Assembly: GCA_000720535.1 (NCBI GenBank)
Contig: JOAZ01000030.1
Coordinates: 1 to 64,000 of the forward strand
Source of the DNA: Streptomyces halstedii
GTDB lineage: Bacteria > Actinomycetota > Actinomycetes > Streptomycetales > Streptomycetaceae
DNA length: 64,000 bases
Direction of reading: 5' to 3'
A program made the translations under genes and the position numbers. Numbering within the stretch: the first letter of the stretch is position 1; every line of letters begins with the position of its first letter. Shown in pieces: positions 59,577-64,000 of this stretch. The notes under the pieces are model-generated. The model made no database searches, had not been told where the DNA came from, and saw nothing but the letters and a program-made list of their open reading frames with translations.

Positions 59577-60068
59577 GTCCGCACGGAATGGACCGTTGAG
59601 CACCTGTGCGGTGACTCGATCGTCCATGATCTGTCCGACCGTCCCGCCGACCGCCGCGCCGGCTTCGCCCGATGGCTCGCGGGCAGGAGCTGCACCGAAT
59701 GCTGGAAGGCGTCGCGCGACAGCGACACCGAGTCCAAGGAGAAGTGGCTCGCCACCAAGCGCGCCGAAGAGCAGCAGGCCGCCGCCGAGTGGGCCGAGAA
59801 GTTCGACATGCCGCCGCTGGAGGGTTCGGAGCGGGCTCTGGCTTGGGGCGAGCGGACCCGCCACCAGCTGATGGCGCTCGCACACACCGTGCTGGTCGTG
59901 GAGGGGAGTTGGGACGAGGCGGATTGGGCGGAGCTGGAGCAAAAGGCCCGCTCGATCACCCGGGCCGGGTGGTGGATCGACCAGCGCGGCGCCGAGGGTA
60001 CCGACGTGCCCGAACTCCTCGACGCAGCTGCCGAGGCGGACCGCGGGACGGAGAACCCCTTCCACTGA
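59514..60068 (+). CDS. Hypothetical protein whose start is duplicated by the island
   Basis: 184 residues from TTG 59514. The body reads RTEWTVEHLCGDSIVHDLSD, RRAGFARWLAGRSCTECWKA (CxxC), KEKWLATKRAEEQQAAAEWA, a coiled segment, and LEQKARSITRAGWWIDQRGA. Without the island it would lie 46 bases after the VWA gene, so it is probably part of the MoxR/VWA operon. The ribosome site lies inside the repeat and is kept. Confidence 0.6.
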   Translation: MKPQNSRTTSNATPVKRNYPGVRTEWTVEHLCGDSIVHDLSDRPADRRAGFARWLAGRSCTECWKASRDSDTESKEKWLATKRAEEQQAAAEWAEKFDMPPLEGSERALAWGERTRHQLMALAHTVLVVEGSWDEADWAELEQKARSITRAGWWIDQRGAEGTDVPELLDAAAEADRGTENPFH

Positions 60069-60075
60069 TCGCGGG

Positions 60076-60122
60076 GAACATAGCCGGAAAACGCCGGTTA
60101 GCCAAACCGGCGTTCCTCCGGA
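60076..60122 (+). promoter_or_regulatory. Second copy of the conserved palindromic element
   Basis: AACATAGCCG leads into CGCCGGTT, AGCCA, AACCGGCG (60092-60112), then TTCCTCCGGAC. It matches the element upstream of the SH3 gene (31865-31915) in the same orientation relative to the following gene. The next start codon is 46 bases downstream. Confidence 0.5.
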
Positions 60123-60167
60123 CCATTGTTCCTCCCACCCCGCCACCGATTACGTGGAAGGAACCGC

Positions 60168-60593
60168 ATGCCTCAGCCCCCGCCTACCTCGGCCTTCGCG
60201 CCGACACCCGACCCGCTCACCCCCGACCGAGATATCACACATCGGCATTTCCAGGCCGGCGACACCGTCGTCGTCCTCAAAGGGGTCGCCGCCGGTGAAC
60301 TGTGGGGAGATTCGATGCGCGTGGTCGCTCCGTCCTGGCATACCCCGACCGCTGAGGACGGATGGCGACTGCATGATGCGACTGGCGGCGCCCAGTCCTA
60401 CGTCACCGCTCACCCCCGCTATCTCGTGCACCTCTCACGCCGCTGCCCGGACTGCCTGATCTACCTCCGGGCCATGGAGGACGCGCTCCTCGCGCGGTTC
60501 GCCGGCCGTGACGATCTGATCGACTGCGGCTGGTACACCACCACCGCCCTCGGGCATCTCGTCCACATCGCCGACGTCCAGAGTGGCCGGTGA
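60168..60593 (+). CDS. Hypothetical protein with CxxC motif
   Basis: 141 residues from ATG 60168 (AAGGA five bases upstream). A beta-rich N-terminal part (HFQAGDTVVVLKGVAAGELW, DSMRVVAPSWHTPTAEDGWR, GGAQSYVTAHPRYLVHLSRR) is followed by CPDCLIYLRAMEDALLARFA and CGWYTTTALGHLVHIADV. No named family. It is preceded by the conserved palindrome and ends in an overlap with the next coding region. Confidence 0.6.
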   Translation: MPQPPPTSAFAPTPDPLTPDRDITHRHFQAGDTVVVLKGVAAGELWGDSMRVVAPSWHTPTAEDGWRLHDATGGAQSYVTAHPRYLVHLSRRCPDCLIYLRAMEDALLARFAGRDDLIDCGWYTTTALGHLVHIADVQSGR

Positions 60594-60681
60594 TCCCCCG
60601 CCTGCACGGGCGCTCCCACACTCCGCACGACCCGCTCGAAGAAGCGCTGGCGCGTCTCTGTCACCAGACGAGAGTCTGCCG

Positions 60682-61437
60682 GTGTGCACGATCGTCGCCC
60701 GCTGGCACGGTATGGACCGCTTCATCGCGGATGACGAGCGGAGGACCTGGACGTCGCTGCAGTGGGCCGATCACGTCGAAGAGGCCCTGTTGGAGCACCC
60801 GTTCGCGGCCAGCCCCGGTGACGACCGGGCGGCGATTCTCCATCTCGATGTCCGTCTGCACCCGGATGACCGGGACCTGACCGGGCTGGAGTGGGCCGAA
60901 GTCGCGCACCGGCTCGCGCGGACCGCCGGCATCGAGATCCCCGGCAAGGAAAGCGGCTGCGCGTGGATCGCCGTCCAGGCCCGGCCCGGGCGCCTCGACC
61001 TGATCGCCAACCTGATCCACCTCGACGGCGCGTGGCACGCTCCGCCCACCGACGTCCTGCGGCGCCTCGTGGACGAAGCCCGCCGCATCGAACAGGACCT
61101 CCACCTGATCTCCCCGGTACGCACCGGGCCCACAACGCGGCCCGCCCTCCGGATGGCGCCGACGGCTTCGGCCCAGCTCGCGAGCGTCCTCACTCAGCTC
61201 GCCGACGAACAGGCCGGTCCGCTGGCCGCAGTCCGCGGACTCATCGAGCACACCGCGCACCGGTTCGCCCGCCAGTCCGAAGCCGTCGGCACCGACACCG
61301 CTCACCGCCTGGAGCTGCTCGCCCGCCGCCTGCTCGCCCTCCAGCAGGACCTGCACACCACGGCCGCTCAGATGGCCCAGGCCCGGATCGCCGCCGTGCC
61401 ACCCTCACCCCCGCGCAGCGCCCACCGATCACCGTAG
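60682..61437 (+). CDS. Relaxase-like domain protein lacking the usual histidine pair
   Basis: About 251 residues from GTG 60682. The segments AAILHLDVRLHPDDRDLTGL, EWAEVAHRLARTAGIEIPGK and GCAWIAVQARPGRLDLIANL follow the layout of actinobacterial MobA/VirD2-type relaxases ('hlsl...PeDr.LsD.eWa.IA......TG......WvavrHaddHiHiva'). Where relaxases have HxH before the last strand, this protein has RLDLI. The C-terminus is helical (QLASVLTQLADEQAGPLAAV, LLARRLLALQQDLHTTAAQM). A catalytic relaxase is unlikely; a relaxase-derived accessory role is inferred. Start uncertain because another frame opens at 60590. Confidence 0.5.
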   Translation: MCTIVARWHGMDRFIADDERRTWTSLQWADHVEEALLEHPFAASPGDDRAAILHLDVRLHPDDRDLTGLEWAEVAHRLARTAGIEIPGKESGCAWIAVQARPGRLDLIANLIHLDGAWHAPPTDVLRRLVDEARRIEQDLHLISPVRTGPTTRPALRMAPTASAQLASVLTQLADEQAGPLAAVRGLIEHTAHRFARQSEAVGTDTAHRLELLARRLLALQQDLHTTAAQMAQARIAAVPPSPPRSAHRSP

Positions 61438-61450
61438 GACAAACGTCTCA

Positions 61451-61849
61451 TTGCCCCTCGCCGAGCGCATTCGGGAGGCCACAACTACGGACGCGACAGC
61501 CGAGGCACTGACCGAGCTGACCACCGCCCACGACGGCATCCTCGCCGCGTTGGATGAAATTCTCACCGCCACCGCCGACTTCCACGACGGGCTCGGCCAG
61601 GCAGCCGACCCCCACATCGCGCGGCGGCTGCGCTACCTCGCCGACGAGCACCTGTGCGTCATCCGCACTGACCTCTCCGACACCCGCAACGCGCTCGCCG
61701 ACCGGCACGCACCACACCCCGGGCCGCAACACCTGCAACGGAGAGGTCCCCGCCACCGAAAGCGAGCGCTCCGCCGTGTGCGCCAGCCCGCCCCGCCGCG
61801 CGCGCTACCTGCCCCACCGCCCGCGGTGGCCGCTGGACTGCGCCGCTGA
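61451..61849 (+). CDS. Hypothetical helical protein
   Basis: 132 residues from TTG 61451. The first 80 residues are helical (LAERIREATTTDATAEALTE, LTTAHDGILAALDEILTATA, DFHDGLGQAADPHIARRLRY); the rest is Arg/Pro-rich. It resembles the helical proteins after VirB4 (43900-44472, 41914-42351). Function unknown. Confidence 0.5.
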   Translation: MPLAERIREATTTDATAEALTELTTAHDGILAALDEILTATADFHDGLGQAADPHIARRLRYLADEHLCVIRTDLSDTRNALADRHAPHPGPQHLQRRGPRHRKRALRRVRQPAPPRALPAPPPAVAAGLRR

Positions 61850-61872
61850 CTCCCACCTCGCCCAAGGACACC

Positions 61873-62622
61873 ATGCACGACCACGCCACCTCCGAGCGCC
61901 TCGCCTCGTACGCCGACGTCCTCGCCAGCGAACTCCCCGACACCTGGATCAGCTCCCCCGTCCCGGCCCACGCGAAGGAAGACCTCGCCGACCGGATCTG
62001 GGACCTGGACCTGGTCGCCGACTTTCTCGCCGAACACCCTCTCCAGCTGGCCGCCGTCCTAAGCCGCCCGGACGGCGCCCAGCTCGTCGTCCTTGACCGG
62101 CATGACGAGCGTGACGGATTCCTCATCGCCGCAGTCGCCCCCGGCGCCCTGCCCGACGAGGCGTACCGCGCCGTGCCCGAACCCAACGGCATCGCCTTGA
62201 CGGACGACCCGTTCCTGAGCGCCGAGCAGGTTGCCGGCGACCTGCTCGGCCGCTACGACACCGCGCTCGCCCAGGTGCGGCACAACGCCCTGGGTGGCAT
62301 CCAGCACTCCCAAGCTGACCGGGTCGTCCTGACCTGGCAGCCGGACGGAAGCGTCGCCACCGCGCCCGTCGACGGCCGCGCCGGAGAGGTCCTCATCACC
62401 AACGGCTTCGTCCAAGACCCGCAAAGCGGCATCTACCGCCTCAACAGCGACGATACCCAGGCGCAGGCACGTGCCCTGCGTGAGATCGGCCCGCAGCTGG
62501 AGGCGATCGGTATCGGGACCGCCCTTCAGCATCTCGCAGGCCGGGCCGCACCCACGTCCGCTCCGGCCGCCGTACCGCCGGTGCCGGCAGGTATCCGCGC
62601 GCCGGCGGGCCGAGGGCGATGA
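61873..62622 (+). CDS. Element-specific protein, paralogue of 45708-46478
   Basis: 249 residues. It shares the order of motifs with 45708-46478: LASELPDTWISSPVPAHAKE, QLVVLDRHDERDGFLIAAVA, VPEPNGIALTDDPFLSAEQV, AGDLLGRYDTALAQVRHNAL, then a strand pair (VLITNGFVQDPQSGIYRLN) and a helix (LREIGPQLEAIGIGTALQHL). The two are clear paralogues, about 16 kb apart within the same element. Function unknown. ATG 61873 follows CAAGGA. Confidence 0.65.
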   Translation: MHDHATSERLASYADVLASELPDTWISSPVPAHAKEDLADRIWDLDLVADFLAEHPLQLAAVLSRPDGAQLVVLDRHDERDGFLIAAVAPGALPDEAYRAVPEPNGIALTDDPFLSAEQVAGDLLGRYDTALAQVRHNALGGIQHSQADRVVLTWQPDGSVATAPVDGRAGEVLITNGFVQDPQSGIYRLNSDDTQAQARALREIGPQLEAIGIGTALQHLAGRAAPTSAPAAVPPVPAGIRAPAGRGR

Positions 62623-63009
62623 AGCAGACGGCGGCCTCCATACCGCCGAGTCCCACCCGACCCCCAGCCTCCCGCCGCCGTTGAGCCCGGTACCAGCCAG
62701 CGCCAACTCCCCCTCGCACCGGCCCGTTGCCCACCCCGAAAAACCGGGTGGCCCCGCCCCGCTCTGGGGCCGCCCCGCCCCGCTCGATTCCCGGAGAAAC
62801 CCGTAGCCCGCACGCCCCCGCCCATCAGCCACCGGCTCAAGCCCCGCCTCGCAACCGCTCTGTTTCGCCGCTACCTGCGCGCCTGCATCCTGGCCGGCTC
62901 CGACCGTGCCTCTCTCCCCTGGCCGGTGCTCGCCCGGGGGCCGTCCTCGCCGAGACGCAGCGCGTCGGACAGCGCCACCACCACTGACCGTCCACCGACC
63001 CGGAGGAGC
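62623..63009. other. Spacer with a possible coding segment lacking a start
   Basis: Most of this 387-base stretch is low-complexity C/G. From about 62840 to 62990 one forward frame reads RLKPRLATALFRRYLRACIL and AGSDRASLPWPVLARG, which looks like protein. It has no ATG, GTG or TTG before it (CTG 62764 is possible) and continues in frame into the next gene. I leave it unassigned. Confidence 0.3.
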
Positions 63010-63393
63010 ATGTCCCACCCCGCCCCCTGCCCGGTTGAACTGGCCGACGACATCACCCGCCGTCTCGACCAACTCGCCGACCACCTTTCTCAGCTTCCCC
63101 CGCCCCAGGCCGCACGGGTCATCGCCCGCATTCTCGATCCGGATGCCGGAGTGCTCGGCGGCATCACCCACCTCGTCATCACCGGCAGTGTGTTCGCCAA
63201 GGACCAGGCCGAACGCGGTCTCCTCCCCCCGGAGGTGTGGCTCGCTCTGGGACGCGCCTCGAACGAACTGCACGACATCGCTCTCGACCTGGACGAACAC
63301 CAAGACACCTTGCGGCAGGTCGGCACCCAGCCCTCCACTACTGCGGCCAAGCCTCCGGTCCCCGCACCGCTCGTGGTCCGGCGGCGCCGGTGA
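63010..63393 (+). CDS. Small hypothetical helical protein
   Basis: 127 residues from ATG 63010 behind GGAGGAGC. It reads CPVELADDITRRLDQLADHL, SQLPPPQAARVIARILDPDA, GVLGGITHLVITGSVFAKDQ, EVWLALGRASNELHDIALDL, then a basic Pro-rich tail. Stop overlaps the next GTG as GTGA. It is probably co-translated with the DUF317 gene. Function unknown. Confidence 0.6.
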   Translation: MSHPAPCPVELADDITRRLDQLADHLSQLPPPQAARVIARILDPDAGVLGGITHLVITGSVFAKDQAERGLLPPEVWLALGRASNELHDIALDLDEHQDTLRQVGTQPSTTAAKPPVPAPLVVRRRR

Positions 63394-64000
63394 AGAAGCG
63401 GAAGCAGTGGTCCGGCTGGGGTCCGGGGGAGCAGGCCGAGCAGCATTACCTGGTCCAGCCCCGGGCCCTGGCCGGCGGCGGGGACGTCCGGCACGTCTCG
63501 GAGTTCCTGCGCGCCTCGGGGTGGCGGGACAAGTCCAAGACAGGCGGCCCCCTGCACATGGAAAGCCCGGACCGCACCCTTCGTGTCGCCTACGACCCTT
63601 ACGTCCTGCCCGGTGGGTGGACCATCCACGGCAGGGCGGACGGGGCGGACGGGGAGTGGGCGGCTCACCTGGGTCGGCAGACGCCGGTGGAGATCGTCGC
63701 CGGTCTGACCGACGCGCTCACCCGTCCCCGCTCCGCCCGCGCCCCCAACGTCTGGGCGCCTTTGAAGGAGCAGGAGTGGGACATGGGTTTCCAGGGCGAT
63801 CACTACATGGCCACCAGCCCCGACGGCACCGCATGGATGCAGTACCACCACAGCCCCGACGGCTCGGCAATGTGGTGGACCGGGGCGAAGGACCAGCAGG
63901 GCAACGGCTGGACGGCCACCTTCACGCCGAACACGCCGATGCACCTGGTGCAAGCCTTCTCGGCCGAACTCGCCGGTCCCGATCCCGTGATGCGCCCGCG
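63390..64000 (+). CDS. DUF317 protein, cut by the window edge
   Basis: 203 residues are visible, starting at GTG 63390 in a GTGA overlap. Two DUF317 units are present: HYLVQPRALAGGGDVRHVSE, FLRASGWRDKSKTGGPLHME, WTIHGRADGADGEWAAHLGR, TPVEIVAGLTDALT, then GFQGDHYMATSPDGTAWMQY and WTATFTPNTPMHLVQAFSAE. The stop lies beyond 64000. It is the fourth DUF317-type gene in the window. Confidence 0.8.
   Translation, partial: MKKRKQWSGWGPGEQAEQHYLVQPRALAGGGDVRHVSEFLRASGWRDKSKTGGPLHMESPDRTLRVAYDPYVLPGGWTIHGRADGADGEWAAHLGRQTPVEIVAGLTDALTRPRSARAPNVWAPLKEQEWDMGFQGDHYMATSPDGTAWMQYHHSPDGSAMWWTGAKDQQGNGWTATFTPNTPMHLVQAFSAELAGPDPVMRP

Noticed and set aside
55094..59580. Treating the two repeats as ends of an IS or transposon
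   Set aside because: They are direct rather than inverted, carry a gene start, and a tyrosine recombinase remnant lies between them, which fits site-specific integration better.
62619..62684. 21-codon ORF in an ATGA overlap after the 61873 gene
   Set aside because: The product is a Pro/Ser/Arg string without neighbours that depend on it; it is probably chance.
1..64000. CRISPR arrays, tRNA and rRNA genes
   Set aside because: I looked for regularly spaced repeats and cloverleaf-like segments and saw none that I could support; the repeated motifs found are palindromes, IS ends and coding repeats.

Overview
The window reads as a high-GC actinobacterial sequence, almost certainly Streptomyces or a close relative. 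The evidence is pervasive G/C third positions, GTG and TTG starts, ATGA/GTGA stop-start overlaps, and families typical of streptomycetes (XRE/DUF5753 with DUF397, Methyltransf_19, repeated DUF317 proteins, SCO6880-type conjugation genes). No rRNA or tRNA gene was recognised.

Region 1 (1-16.4 kb) is a mosaic accessory region. It holds regulators and a Methyltransf_19 protein, an XRE/DUF397 pair and an IS256-family element. A CoiA-like protein is followed by a two-gene module of a small helical protein and a STAND NTPase, each carrying a short RHIM-like motif. Next come a decayed IS5-type transposase, a truncated epimerase, a lipoprotein and a DUF317 cluster.

Region 2 (16.48-20.26 kb) is a compact defence cassette. 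An OLD-type ATPase/TOPRIM nuclease and a UvrD-like helicase (Gabija GajA/GajB architecture) sit between 43-bp terminal inverted repeats, flanked by a perfect 5-bp direct repeat, with no transposase inside.

Region 3 (20.4-35.5 kb) starts with an Hsp70-like ATPase divergent from a small HTH protein. A long leftward cluster follows: an LAHTG-type surface protein, DUF317, ATP-grasp ligase, a frameshifted MFS exporter, HxlR-type regulators, many element-specific hypotheticals, an SH3-like secreted protein, a DUF4913 protein and an orphan DNA methyltransferase.

Region 4 (35.5-64 kb) is a conjugative element read rightward. It encodes a lytic transglycosylase/NlpC hydrolase, a VirB2-like small membrane protein, a VirB8/TcpC-like protein, a VirB6/TrbL-like channel, an SCO6880-family protein and a VirB4 ATPase, then many hypotheticals and a MoxR/VWA-metalloprotease pair. 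It is interrupted by an IS-bounded segment (48.46-50.69 kb) and by an arsenic-resistance island (arsC, acr3, arsR, arsM and a broken recombinase, 55.1-59.5 kb). The island lies between direct repeats that duplicate the start of the downstream gene. The last gene (DUF317) runs off the right edge.

Many genes show single-base frameshifts in C/G runs. These may be real decay or assembly indels, and the sequence alone cannot tell which.
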